NCBI GenBank assembly: GCA_000433355.1
Contig: FR893179.1
Span: 124,001 to 188,000, forward strand
DNA from: Alistipes sp. CAG:435
Lineage (GTDB): Bacteria > Bacteroidota > Bacteroidia > Bacteroidales > UBA932
Length of the DNA: 64,000 bases
Direction of reading: 5' to 3'
Under the pieces are notes generated by a model that ran no database searches, was not told where the DNA came from, and was given only the letters and a program-made list of their open reading frames with translations. Both the position numbers and the translations under genes were made by a program. Below are positions 51,160-59,011 of this stretch, one piece after another. Position 1 is the stretch's first letter, and every line of letters starts with the position of its first letter.

Positions 51160-51924
51160 TCAGGCTTCGGCCTTCGGATGTTTGATTCCGACAACAGTAA
51201 GGACATCGCCATCGACCTTGAACCTGACATCCATATCATTGAATATCATTCCGTAAACCTTGTCAGGATCGTTCTGGTACCTGGGCCTCGGGTCTTGTGC
51301 CAATACCTCCTTCAGGGCGGCTACATCGGCCTTTGTCCAGCCTGGGATGGTCACTTCGACAGGCTCAGTGACCTCATCCGCGAACACGACCTTCAACGGC
51401 CTCCATTCCTTGTCATCGACAAATCCCGACACGGCATCCGGATGGCTGTCCGCATAAGTGACGTAAGGCTTTATGTCATAAATCGGTGTCCCGTCCATCA
51501 GATCCGCTCCCAGAACATTGATCACCGGCCCGATCGGTTTCCCGTCCGAGTCCTTGGCGTCATATTCAATGGATTCTATCCTGACCGACGAGAGCCCAAG
51601 TCCGTTAGGCCGGAAAGGGGAGCGGCTGGCGAACACCCCGATCCTCTCGTTCCCGCCAAGCCTCGGCGGCCGTACCGTCGCCTGGAATGGTCGCTCAGCG
51701 ACTGAGGAACTTGTCTCGGCGGCCGGCCGTGGCTTGTTCCCGGAGAATCCCCAGATCAGCCAGATATATTCAAACCCTTCCAGCCCCCGCACAGCGTCAG
51801 CGCTTCGGAACCGAGGCTCGAACACAATCCGACCTTTCAGCTCCGGAACCAATCCGGCCTGCCTCGGAATCCCGAACTTGGTCTTGAACGGCGACCGGAA
51901 CCGGGCCACCGGCTCAATGAACAT
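51160..51924 (-). CDS. trmO: tRNA (N6-threonylcarbamoyladenosine-N6) methyltransferase TrmO (TsaA family)
   Basis: SAM-dependent enzyme that methylates t6A37 in tRNA-Thr. The start at 51924 (MFIEPVARFRSPFKTKFGIPRQ) fits family N-termini; a start at 51975 would add residues and overlap the next gene. Motifs include GRIVFEPRF, FEYIWLIWGFSGN and the family stretch NERIGVFASRSPFRPNGLGLSSV, then VLGADLMDGTPIYDIKPYV. A palindromic repeat copy is read in frame at about residues 184-192 (EVTEPVEVTIPG), between the core and the C-terminal domain. It sits between the nitroreductase and metF; methionine/SAM is the metabolic link. Confidence 0.9.
   Translation of the reverse strand: MFIEPVARFRSPFKTKFGIPRQAGLVPELKGRIVFEPRFRSADAVRGLEGFEYIWLIWGFSGNKPRPAAETSSSVAERPFQATVRPPRLGGNERIGVFASRSPFRPNGLGLSSVRIESIEYDAKDSDGKPIGPVINVLGADLMDGTPIYDIKPYVTYADSHPDAVSGFVDDKEWRPLKVVFADEVTEPVEVTIPGWTKADVAALKEVLAQDPRPRYQNDPDKVYGMIFNDMDVRFKVDGDVLTVVGIKHPKAEA
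51349..51373. repeat. CTTCGACAGG-type palindromic repeat inside trmO
   Basis: GGTCACTTCGACAGGCTCAG plus TGACC: a perfect-consensus copy in frame within trmO. Confidence 0.9.
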
Positions 51925-51949
51925 AGCTGACCTGATCCCATTTGAGGGC

Positions 51950-52441
51950 TTACTCGTTCTGCGGCTTGCGCTCATCGGCAGGATGTCCGACGGCTATCAG
52001 GCACAGAACGGAATATTTTTCCGGAATATTCAGAATAGACCTTACCTTTTGTTCCGCCGTCACCCCGGCATCCTTGCTTTCCCTGCCCCTGATGTGGCAC
52101 CAACAGGAACCCAGTCCAAGATCTTCGGCCTGATATTGCATGGAAACCGCTGCGATGCTGCAATCCTCGACCCACATTTCCTGCTCCTCTGGCTCTCCAA
52201 GCACGGCGATCACCACCGGAGCGCCAGCCAGAAACTGTGAGCCGGCCGTCCTGATGCCGGCCAGATCCTCGATCTTCTCCTTATTGTCTGTGACCACGAA
52301 CCTCCATTTCCTGAGCCCCTTCGCCGTCGGTGACATAAGGGCTGCCCTGAGAATCGTCCTTACATATTCATCGCTCACAGGCTCGTCGGTGTAGATCCTG
52401 TGGCTTCTGCGCGCCTGCGCAAGTTCCTTGAATGAGTCCAT
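51950..52441 (-). CDS. Nitroreductase family flavoprotein
   Basis: A 163-residue FMN-dependent oxidoreductase from the ATG at 52441, which has a Shine-Dalgarno-like GGAGG eight bases upstream (rare in this window) and is preferred over the TTG six bases before. Family blocks: ARRSHRIYTDEPVSDEYV (FMN phosphate contacts), SPTAKGLRKWRFVVT, and GLGSCWCHIRGR. Substrate unknown; such enzymes reduce nitro compounds or quinones. First gene of the nitroreductase-trmO-metF-metH run; 25 bases separate it from trmO. Confidence 0.88.
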   Translation of the reverse strand: MDSFKELAQARRSHRIYTDEPVSDEYVRTILRAALMSPTAKGLRKWRFVVTDNKEKIEDLAGIRTAGSQFLAGAPVVIAVLGEPEEQEMWVEDCSIAAVSMQYQAEDLGLGSCWCHIRGRESKDAGVTAEQKVRSILNIPEKYSVLCLIAVGHPADERKPQNE

Positions 52442-52461
52442 ATTCAATTCCTCCTTTACCG

Positions 52462-52469
52462 CAAATTTA
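52462..52469 (-). promoter_or_regulatory. Putative -7 box of the methionine operon
   Basis: Minus strand TAAATTTG, 20 bases before the ATG at 52441. There is no room for a riboswitch in this short leader. Confidence 0.5.
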
Positions 52470-52689
52470 CAATTATTATCCGTTATGATGAATATTCAGT
52501 GCTGAGACTTTTGCCGCCAATCGCTTTTCGCCGGAAACTGCAAGTGAATATATTCTCAAACCTTAAAACGTTTGATTTTTGTTAAAATAATTGTCGAAAC
52601 CGCATAAATAGTTATGAAATTTGATAAAATAGTTGCCCTTGTTGGAAAAATGTAATATATTTAGGGTCGTAATAAAGCCTTATCATCCG

Positions 52690-53856
52690 ATGGATAACAA
52701 GACAAATTCATTAGAAGTCCCTCAAAAGGGAAACATTCTTATAATCAACACGGGGTCCACAACCACGAAGTTGGGCTACTTTTCAGATGGTGTCAGGGTC
52801 TTTGACACCAAGCTTGAGCACACCGCCGAGGATGTCGCCAAATACCCGTCCGTAATGGATCAGGCGGATATGCGTCATCAGGCCATCAAGGATTTTATGG
52901 CCTCCAAAGGAATTCCGCTTGAGGATGTGGACATCGTTATGGCGCGCGGCGGGCTTATCGTCCCGGTCATAACTGGAGTCTATAACGTGAACCAGGATAT
53001 GCGTGATGTCCTGAAAAGCTGCCGTGACGGGAACCACGCCTGCAATCTGAGCGCGATTCTGGCCGATGATGTCGCCAAGGAGATCAACGGGATCCGTGAG
53101 GACAAGAAGCTGACTCCTCGTTTCGGGGAATGCGTGGCCTACATCGCCGACCCTCCTATGGCGGACGAGATGCTGCCGGAGTGCAGGATGGGTGGAATCC
53201 CTGAGTTCTCCCGCAAGACATTGTTCCACGCCTTGAACTCAAGGGCCATCGTGAGGCGTTACCTCCGTGAGCACGGCCACAAGACCAATGATGTCACAGT
53301 GATCGTCGCCCATATGGGCGGTGGCGCGACCATCTCCCTTCACAGGAACGGCAAGGTGATCGACACCAACCACGGCCTTGGCGGAGACGGCCCTATCACT
53401 CCTGAGAGATCCGGCTGCTGCCCGCCGTTCGAGCTTATCGACATGTGCTTCAGCGGAAAGTACACCAAGGAGGAGATCCAGAAGAAGCTCGTGGGACGTG
53501 GCGGTGCCGTCGCTTACTTCGGCACGAACAGTATGCTGGATGTCGAGAATATGGCCAATGACGGTAATGAACTGGCTCAAACCTTCCTCAAGGCATACGT
53601 TTTGAACATCTGCAAGTACATCGCGGCGATGTCCGCTACCGCTGACGGTAAGATCGACGCCATTCTTCTGACGGGAGGCATAGCACACAGCAAGATGCTG
53701 ATGGACGCCATCAAGGCGAAGATCGGCTTCATCGCTCCGGTGGAGGTATTCCCGGGAGAGGACGAGATCAACAGTCTCGCCGAGAACGGCTATATGATCC
53801 TTTCCGGACAGACGAAAATCCATACATATAATAAGGACAGAATTATTGAAGATTAA
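52690..53856 (+). CDS. buk: Butyrate kinase (branched-chain acyl kinase likely)
   Basis: ASKHA-fold kinase converting acyl phosphate and ADP to the free acid and ATP. From the ATG at 52690 it is 388 residues. Motifs: ILIINTGSTTTKLGYF (phosphate 1), VMARGGLIVPV, IVAHMGGGATISLHRNGKVIDT, RSGCCPPFELIDM and AILLTGGIAHSKML. A start at 52633 is possible but adds untypical residues. It heads the run with ilvE, tpr and vorDBAC. The context suggests isobutyryl-, isovaleryl- or 2-methylbutyryl-phosphate as natural substrates rather than butyryl-phosphate alone. A phosphotransbutyrylase gene is missing here. Confidence 0.93.
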   Translation: MDNKTNSLEVPQKGNILIINTGSTTTKLGYFSDGVRVFDTKLEHTAEDVAKYPSVMDQADMRHQAIKDFMASKGIPLEDVDIVMARGGLIVPVITGVYNVNQDMRDVLKSCRDGNHACNLSAILADDVAKEINGIREDKKLTPRFGECVAYIADPPMADEMLPECRMGGIPEFSRKTLFHALNSRAIVRRYLREHGHKTNDVTVIVAHMGGGATISLHRNGKVIDTNHGLGGDGPITPERSGCCPPFELIDMCFSGKYTKEEIQKKLVGRGGAVAYFGTNSMLDVENMANDGNELAQTFLKAYVLNICKYIAAMSATADGKIDAILLTGGIAHSKMLMDAIKAKIGFIAPVEVFPGEDEINSLAENGYMILSGQTKIHTYNKDRIIED

Positions 53857-53865
53857 TTAATACGA

Positions 53866-54912
53866 ATGATGAAGAATATAGATTGGAGTAAGCTGTCTTT
53901 CAGCTACACTCAGACCAAGGCATTGGTGTACAGCCGCTGCATTGACGGAAAATGGGAGACACCTACCGTGACAGAGAACTTCAACATCTGCCTCAACAGC
54001 TTTGCGGGAATATTCCATTACGCCCCTTCCTGCTTCGAGGGATTGAAGGCGTTCCGCGGGGTTGACGGCAGGATCAGACTTTTTCGTCCGGATAAAAATG
54101 CCAAGAGAATGGCGGACAGCGCGACTTATTTGGACATGCCGTACCCTTCAGAGGAGATGTTCATCAATATGTGCGTTCAATGCGTGAAGGAGAACATTGA
54201 CTATCTTCCTCCGTATGAGGCGAGTGGAGCATCCCTTTATCTGCGTCCTATCCTGATTGGAATCAACCCGCAGCTGGGCATTCATTCGGCGCGTGACGTG
54301 ATGTTCGCTGTCATGTGTTCTCCCGTAGGGACATATTCAGGAGCTAAGAGTCTCAGCCCAGGAAACGCGGTCATTTCGAGGAACTACGATCGTGCCTCTA
54401 CATTTGGTTCCGGGTGCTACAAGCTCGGTGCTAACTATGCACAGTCTCTCCATGCTTACAACATCGCCCACAACACTGGTTACCGTGAGCTTCTGTTCCT
54501 TGACTCGGCCACGAAGACGACCATCGAGGAGTTCGGATCGTCCAATTTCTTCGCTATCAAGGGCAACACTTACATCACCCCGCGCTCGGGCAGTGTGCTG
54601 CCGTCAATTACCAACAACAGTCTCCGTAAGGTGGCGGCTGACATGGGATTGAATGTGGAGGTTCGTCCGATTAAGGTTGAGGAACTTGCTGAGTTTGATG
54701 AGGTTAACTCTTGTGGAACGGCTGTGGTCATCACTCCGATCTGCTCGATAGACGACAAGCCTCAGCTTGAGTGTGAGGAGGCTTCACGCCACTATACATT
54801 CGGCTCACCGGACAAGTGTGGAGCGGTCAGCGAGAAGCTCTACAACCGCATCATCGGCATCCAGAAAGGACTTGAGGAGGACACCCACAACTGGTGTCTG
54901 TTCATCGATTAG
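53866..54912 (+). CDS. ilvE: Branched-chain amino acid aminotransferase
   Basis: PLP enzyme (fold type IV) interconverting Leu/Ile/Val and their 2-oxoacids. 348 residues. The catalytic Lys is in SGCYKLGANYAQSLHAY. Other features are APSCFEGLKAFRGVDGRIRLFRPDKNAKRM, LYLRPILIG and EEFGSSNFFAIKG (class IV signature). It starts 9 bases after buk. Next to the vor genes the likely direction is catabolic: amino acid to 2-oxoacid. The PLP phosphate-binding and substrate loops look intact. Confidence 0.95.
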   Translation: MMKNIDWSKLSFSYTQTKALVYSRCIDGKWETPTVTENFNICLNSFAGIFHYAPSCFEGLKAFRGVDGRIRLFRPDKNAKRMADSATYLDMPYPSEEMFINMCVQCVKENIDYLPPYEASGASLYLRPILIGINPQLGIHSARDVMFAVMCSPVGTYSGAKSLSPGNAVISRNYDRASTFGSGCYKLGANYAQSLHAYNIAHNTGYRELLFLDSATKTTIEEFGSSNFFAIKGNTYITPRSGSVLPSITNNSLRKVAADMGLNVEVRPIKVEELAEFDEVNSCGTAVVITPICSIDDKPQLECEEASRHYTFGSPDKCGAVSEKLYNRIIGIQKGLEEDTHNWCLFID

Positions 54913-54915
54913 GCG

Positions 54916-55191
54916 ATGATTGAATTAGAGGCGATAGAAAAGATTCTTGTAGAAGGCGGGACTGACGAGGCGATCCGTCTGCTTGACGAATATATCACAT
55001 CCGCTCCGGAGCCTTCCGACCGGGCCTACTATCTTCTGGGCAACGCGCACAGAAAGAAAGGGGACTGGCAGAAGGCCATCAACAACTATCTGGAGGCAAT
55101 GGCGATAAACCCTGAAAGCCCGGCGGCGAACGCTTATGCGATTGCGAACGAGATCCTCGATTTCTACAACAAGGATATGTACAATCAATAA
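54916..55191 (+). CDS. Small TPR protein of the vor cluster
   Basis: 91 residues with about one and a half tetratricopeptide repeats (SDRAYYLLGNAHRKKGDWQKAINNYLEAMAINPE). It sits 3 bases after ilvE and 14 before vorD. Such a short TPR gene before vorDBAC is a recurring arrangement in Bacteroidetes, so it may help assemble the oxidoreductase complex; that role is inferred. Confidence 0.8.
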   Translation: MIELEAIEKILVEGGTDEAIRLLDEYITSAPEPSDRAYYLLGNAHRKKGDWQKAINNYLEAMAINPESPAANAYAIANEILDFYNKDMYNQ

Positions 55192-55205
55192 ATATTTAAG
55201 GTATT

Positions 55206-55436
55206 ATGGCTAAAATGAAAGGGGCGACCGTCGTCGACACCGAGAGATGCAAAGGCTGCAATCTCTGTGTCGTTGCCTGTCCGCTCGATGTCCTTGCTCT
55301 GACGACCAAGGAAGTGAACCGTAAGGGCTACAATTTCGCCCACGAGGTTCTTGCTGACACCTGCACGGGCTGCGCGTCCTGCGCCACTGTCTGCCCGGAC
55401 GGGTGCATAACCGTTTACCGTCTTAAAACAGTCTAA
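55206..55436 (+). CDS. vorD: 2-oxoacid:ferredoxin oxidoreductase, ferredoxin (delta) subunit
   Basis: 76 residues with two [4Fe-4S] motifs: CKGCNLCVVACPLDVL and CTGCASCATVCPDGCI. It passes electrons from the TPP subunit to external ferredoxin. It ends 3 bases before the alpha-subunit gene, one transcription unit. Confidence 0.93.
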   Translation: MAKMKGATVVDTERCKGCNLCVVACPLDVLALTTKEVNRKGYNFAHEVLADTCTGCASCATVCPDGCITVYRLKTV

Positions 55437-55439
55437 GCT

Positions 55440-56519
55440 ATGGCAGATCAGGAAATCACATTGATGAAAGGCAATGAGGCCATTGCCCACGCGGCCATCC
55501 GCTGCGGTTGTGACGGCTATTTCGGCTATCCGATTACCCCTCAGTCAGAAGTCCTTGAGACTCTGGCCGCCGAGAAGCCTTGGGAGACCACCGGAATGGT
55601 TGTCCTCCAGGCTGAGAGCGAGGTTTCGTCGATCAATATGGTCTATGGCGGAGCCTGCACGGGAAAGAGGGTGATGACTTCTTCTTCCAGCCCGGGTGTC
55701 AGCTTGATGCAGGAAGGTTTGTCCTATATGGCTGGAGCCGAGCTTCCGGCCCTTGTCGTGGACGTTATGCGTGGAGGTCCCGGCCTTGGAACTATCCAGC
55801 CGAGCCAGGCGGACTACTTCCAGGCCTGCAAGGGCGGCGGTCACGGAGACTATCATCTCATCGTGCTGGCCCCTGCCTCTGTGCAGGAAATGGCTGACTT
55901 CGTGGATCTTTCCTTCGAACTGGCGTTCCGTTACCGCAACCCTGCGATGATCCTTGCGGACGGTGCCATCGGCCAGATGATGGAGAAGGTCGTGCTTCCT
56001 CCGTTCAAGCCGCGCCGCACCGAGGAGGAGATCATCAAGGAATGCCCTTGGGCCACGACCGGACGTGTCGGAGGAAGAAAGCCGAACATCATCACTTCCC
56101 TTGAGCTCCGTTCCGAGGAGATGGAGGTCATCAATCTTCGCATCCAGAAGAAATACAAGGAGATAGAGGAAAAGGAAGTCCGCTTCGAGGAGTATCTGCT
56201 TGAGGATGCCGAATATGCCATCGTGGCTTTCGGCTCCGCTGCCCGTATCGCCAAGAAGAGCATCGAGATCGCCCGTTCGCAGGGCATCAAGGTCGGACTC
56301 CTTCGTCCGATAACCCTCTGGCCTTTCCCTACGAAGGAAGTCCAGAAACTCGCCGGAAAGGTGAAGGGAATCCTCTCACTGGAGATCAACGCCGGCCAGA
56401 TGGTCGAGGACATCCGTCTCGCTGTCGAGGGCAAGGTCCCAGTACAGCATTTCGGACGTCTCGGAGGCATCATTCCTGATCCGGACGAGGTTGTGGATGC
56501 GATCAAACGTCTGTTCTAA
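55440..56519 (+). CDS. vorB: 3-methyl-2-oxobutanoate (2-oxoacid) ferredoxin oxidoreductase, alpha subunit
   Basis: 359 residues, the pyrimidine-binding/core subunit of a CoA-dependent 2-oxoacid:ferredoxin oxidoreductase. Family stretches: GNEAIAHAAIRCGCDGYFGYPITPQSEVLE, AESEVSSINMVYGGACTGKRVMTSSSSPG, and the C-terminal KVGLLRPITLWPFP. It oxidatively decarboxylates branched 2-oxoacids to acyl-CoA with reduced ferredoxin. 2-Oxoglutarate specificity (KorA) is possible, but its place next to ilvE and buk favours branched substrates. It is part of vorDBAC. Confidence 0.9.
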   Translation: MADQEITLMKGNEAIAHAAIRCGCDGYFGYPITPQSEVLETLAAEKPWETTGMVVLQAESEVSSINMVYGGACTGKRVMTSSSSPGVSLMQEGLSYMAGAELPALVVDVMRGGPGLGTIQPSQADYFQACKGGGHGDYHLIVLAPASVQEMADFVDLSFELAFRYRNPAMILADGAIGQMMEKVVLPPFKPRRTEEEIIKECPWATTGRVGGRKPNIITSLELRSEEMEVINLRIQKKYKEIEEKEVRFEEYLLEDAEYAIVAFGSAARIAKKSIEIARSQGIKVGLLRPITLWPFPTKEVQKLAGKVKGILSLEINAGQMVEDIRLAVEGKVPVQHFGRLGGIIPDPDEVVDAIKRLF

Positions 56520-56532
56520 ATCTGAAGACACA

Positions 56533-57306
56533 ATGACAAGAGAAGAAATAATCGAGAAAGGACAGGTTGTCTATAAGAAACCTACCTTGCTGAACGACAC
56601 TCCGATGCATTACTGCCCAGGTTGCAGCCACGGAGTTGTGCACAAGATAGTCTCCGAAGTGATCGAGGAGATGGGAATGACGGACAAGACGATCGCCATC
56701 TCTCCTGTGGGCTGCGCCGTGTTCGCCTACAAGTACATTGACGTTGACTGGGAGGAGGCCGCCCACGGTAGGGCTCCGGCACTTGCCAGCGCGACGAAGC
56801 GTCTCTGGCCGGACAGGCTCGTGTTCACCTATCAGGGTGACGGAGACCTCGCCTGCATCGGAACAGCCGAGACGATCCACGCCCTGAACAGAGGCGAGAA
56901 CATCACGATCATATTCATAAACAACGCCATCTATGGAATGACCGGTGGTCAGATGGCTCCGACCACCCTTCTGGGAATGAAGACCGCCACCTGCCCTTAC
57001 GGCAGGGAAGTGTCGCTTCACGGCTACCCGCTGAAGATCACGGAGATTGCCGCCACACTTGATGGCACCTGCTACGTGACCCGTCAGGCTGTTCACACCG
57101 TGGCTGCCATCAACCGCACGAAGAAGGCGATCAGAAAGGCGTTTGAATATTCAATGCAGGGCAAGGGCTCCAACCTCGTCGAGGTTGTGTCCACCTGCAA
57201 CTCTGGTTGGAAGATGAGCCCGGAGAAGGCCAACAAGTGGATGGAAGAGAATATGTTTGCCTTCTATCATCTCGGTGACCTCAAGGACAAAGGCGTAGAA
57301 CTTTAA
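56533..57306 (+). CDS. vorA: 2-oxoacid:ferredoxin oxidoreductase, TPP-binding (beta) subunit
   Basis: 257 residues from the ATG at 56533. TPP and Mg2+ site: FTYQGDGDLACIGTAETIHALNRGENITIIFINNAIYGMTGGQ is the canonical GDG...NN region. Cys residues CPGCSHG near the N-terminus are typical of the family's TPP subunits. It follows vorB by 13 bases. A start at 56491 would overlap the preceding gene and is unlikely. Confidence 0.92.
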   Translation: MTREEIIEKGQVVYKKPTLLNDTPMHYCPGCSHGVVHKIVSEVIEEMGMTDKTIAISPVGCAVFAYKYIDVDWEEAAHGRAPALASATKRLWPDRLVFTYQGDGDLACIGTAETIHALNRGENITIIFINNAIYGMTGGQMAPTTLLGMKTATCPYGREVSLHGYPLKITEIAATLDGTCYVTRQAVHTVAAINRTKKAIRKAFEYSMQGKGSNLVEVVSTCNSGWKMSPEKANKWMEENMFAFYHLGDLKDKGVEL

Positions 57307-57318
57307 ATCGACAAGGCT

Positions 57319-57864
57319 ATGACAGATGAGATAATTATTGCAGGATTCGGAGGACAAGGTGTCCTCTCGATGGGAAAGATTCTGGCTTATGCCGGTCTGA
57401 TGGAAGGCAAGGAAGTCACCTGGATGCCGGCATACGGTCCGGAGCAGCGTGGAGGTACCGCCAATGTGACCGTGATTGTCAGCGATGATCCGGTTTCCTC
57501 CCCGATTCTTTCCAGCTACGACATCGCGATTGTTCTGAACCAGCCTTCGCTGGAGAAGTTCGAGCCGAAGGTGAAGCCGGGTGGAATCATCATCTACGAC
57601 GGCTACGGAATTTCCGAGCCTCCGACAAGGAAGGACATCAAGGTCTATAGGATCGACGCTATGGATGCCGCGGCTGAGATGAACCTCATCAAGACTTTCA
57701 ATATGATCGTGTTGGGAGGTCTTTTGAAGATCCGTCCGGTCGTCAAGATCGAAAGCGTTCTTGCAGCCTTGCGGAAAACCCTCCCGGAGCGCCACCATCA
57801 TCTTATTCCTAAGAATGAGGAGGCCATCCGGAAAGGTATGGAAATCATCAAGGAAGTTCAGTAA
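57319..57864 (+). CDS. vorC: 2-oxoacid:ferredoxin oxidoreductase, gamma subunit
   Basis: 181 residues of the gamma domain: IIIAGFGGQGVLSMGKILAYAG at the N-terminus and WMPAYGPEQRGGTANVTVIVSD. It completes the four-subunit enzyme and is the last gene of the buk-ilvE-tpr-vorDBAC operon. It is convergent with the DUF4249 gene 22 bases away. Confidence 0.93.
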   Translation: MTDEIIIAGFGGQGVLSMGKILAYAGLMEGKEVTWMPAYGPEQRGGTANVTVIVSDDPVSSPILSSYDIAIVLNQPSLEKFEPKVKPGGIIIYDGYGISEPPTRKDIKVYRIDAMDAAAEMNLIKTFNMIVLGGLLKIRPVVKIESVLAALRKTLPERHHHLIPKNEEAIRKGMEIIKEVQ

Positions 57865-57885
57865 GCGTTAAAGAATATTTAAGGA

Positions 57886-59007
57886 TTACTCAGTGTAAAT
57901 CCATGAAGATGGTACGTCGTACGTCCTTTTGAACTTGATTGAGGCTACGCTTTCCGTGCTTATGCTGACGAGCCCGATTCCGCCCTCGACATTGTCAGGG
58001 AAGGAGACGGGCTCTGTCAGTGTTATGTCTCCGTCCAGATAGTCGTAGATGCTTAGCGCTTTCAGATAGTAGTACTCATCCTTTGTGATGCCACGGATTG
58101 TCACGCTTAATGTTGTCTCTGATTCCATACGGTTGAAATTCAGGAGTCCGTGCAGCCCGTAGATGATTTCATTGGCGTTCACGTTGAACCCGATGTTGAA
58201 AGTTCCGTCGGAGAACTGTCTGTCAGAAAACACTCTGAAAGTGTTCTCCGAAGCTCCTTCCAAGTCGAGATCCTCGGCAGGGGCTCCATCGTTCAGAATC
58301 GGGTCGTTGCCTTTGTCAAGGCTGATGAAACTGTAGTCCTTGGTCTCTTCCCAAGTCATTGCCTCTTCATGCTCACTCGCGTACCTGATCTTTTTGTCGA
58401 TAACTGAACGTCCGGACAGTATCCGGTAGAAGTTGTCCTCACCGGTGATGTCCTTGCCTTTGACACGGATCCGGTAAATATTGTCGCCATATTGATTCTT
58501 TTGGAGCAGAGTGTCGGTTATGCTGAATTCCGGCGCCTTTGGAACGACCACTTCCGAATAAGCCTTGTAGGCTCCGTCATCGGCCTCCGCCTCGATTCTC
58601 ACTACATCACCTGGCTTGAAACCGGCCTTGAACGAGTATCTGGTCTGGTTGGTCTTGCCGGCGGCGTTGGGTCCTGCCGTGTACACATCTTTATGGTGTT
58701 CGTCTCTATAGTAGTGGCCGTAGATGTGCAGATCCTCCTTGATGAACAAGTCGTCATCACGGTTGTCAAGTTTTCCGTCAGCCACAAGAACGCCGTTGAC
58801 ATAGCACTTGACCGAACCTGATTTGATTCTCTCGACGCGGTCACTCTTGCTTACCGCCAGATAGACAAGATGCAAGGTGTCGCCAACCGTCATCTGCGAG
58901 TTTACTATCAGCTGTGGCTTGATGTCTTTCAGGTTGTAATCAATGTCCTTCGTGCAGGCTCCGAGCAGGACGGAGGCCGCTGCTGTGCATATAATAAGTC
59001 CTCTCAT
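57886..59007 (-). CDS. DUF4249 lipoprotein
   Basis: A 373-residue lipoprotein (MRGLIICTAAASVLLGAC, lipobox LLGAC) with Ig-like beta-sequence, ending SSWIYTE. DUF4249 proteins are regularly encoded directly after a TonB-dependent receptor in Bacteroidetes and are thought to lie at the outer surface or periplasmic face as its partner. Here the receptor gene ends 4 bases upstream. The substrate of the pair is unknown; it is not a SusD-type protein, so polysaccharide import is not implied. Confidence 0.85.
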   Translation of the reverse strand: MRGLIICTAAASVLLGACTKDIDYNLKDIKPQLIVNSQMTVGDTLHLVYLAVSKSDRVERIKSGSVKCYVNGVLVADGKLDNRDDDLFIKEDLHIYGHYYRDEHHKDVYTAGPNAAGKTNQTRYSFKAGFKPGDVVRIEAEADDGAYKAYSEVVVPKAPEFSITDTLLQKNQYGDNIYRIRVKGKDITGEDNFYRILSGRSVIDKKIRYASEHEEAMTWEETKDYSFISLDKGNDPILNDGAPAEDLDLEGASENTFRVFSDRQFSDGTFNIGFNVNANEIIYGLHGLLNFNRMESETTLSVTIRGITKDEYYYLKALSIYDYLDGDITLTEPVSFPDNVEGGIGLVSISTESVASIKFKRTYDVPSSWIYTE

Positions 59008-59011
59008 CTCT

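Noticed and set aside
52442..52632. Cobalamin or SAM riboswitch before the methionine operon
   Set aside because: The leader before the first gene is about 15 bases, and no conserved riboswitch boxes are visible.
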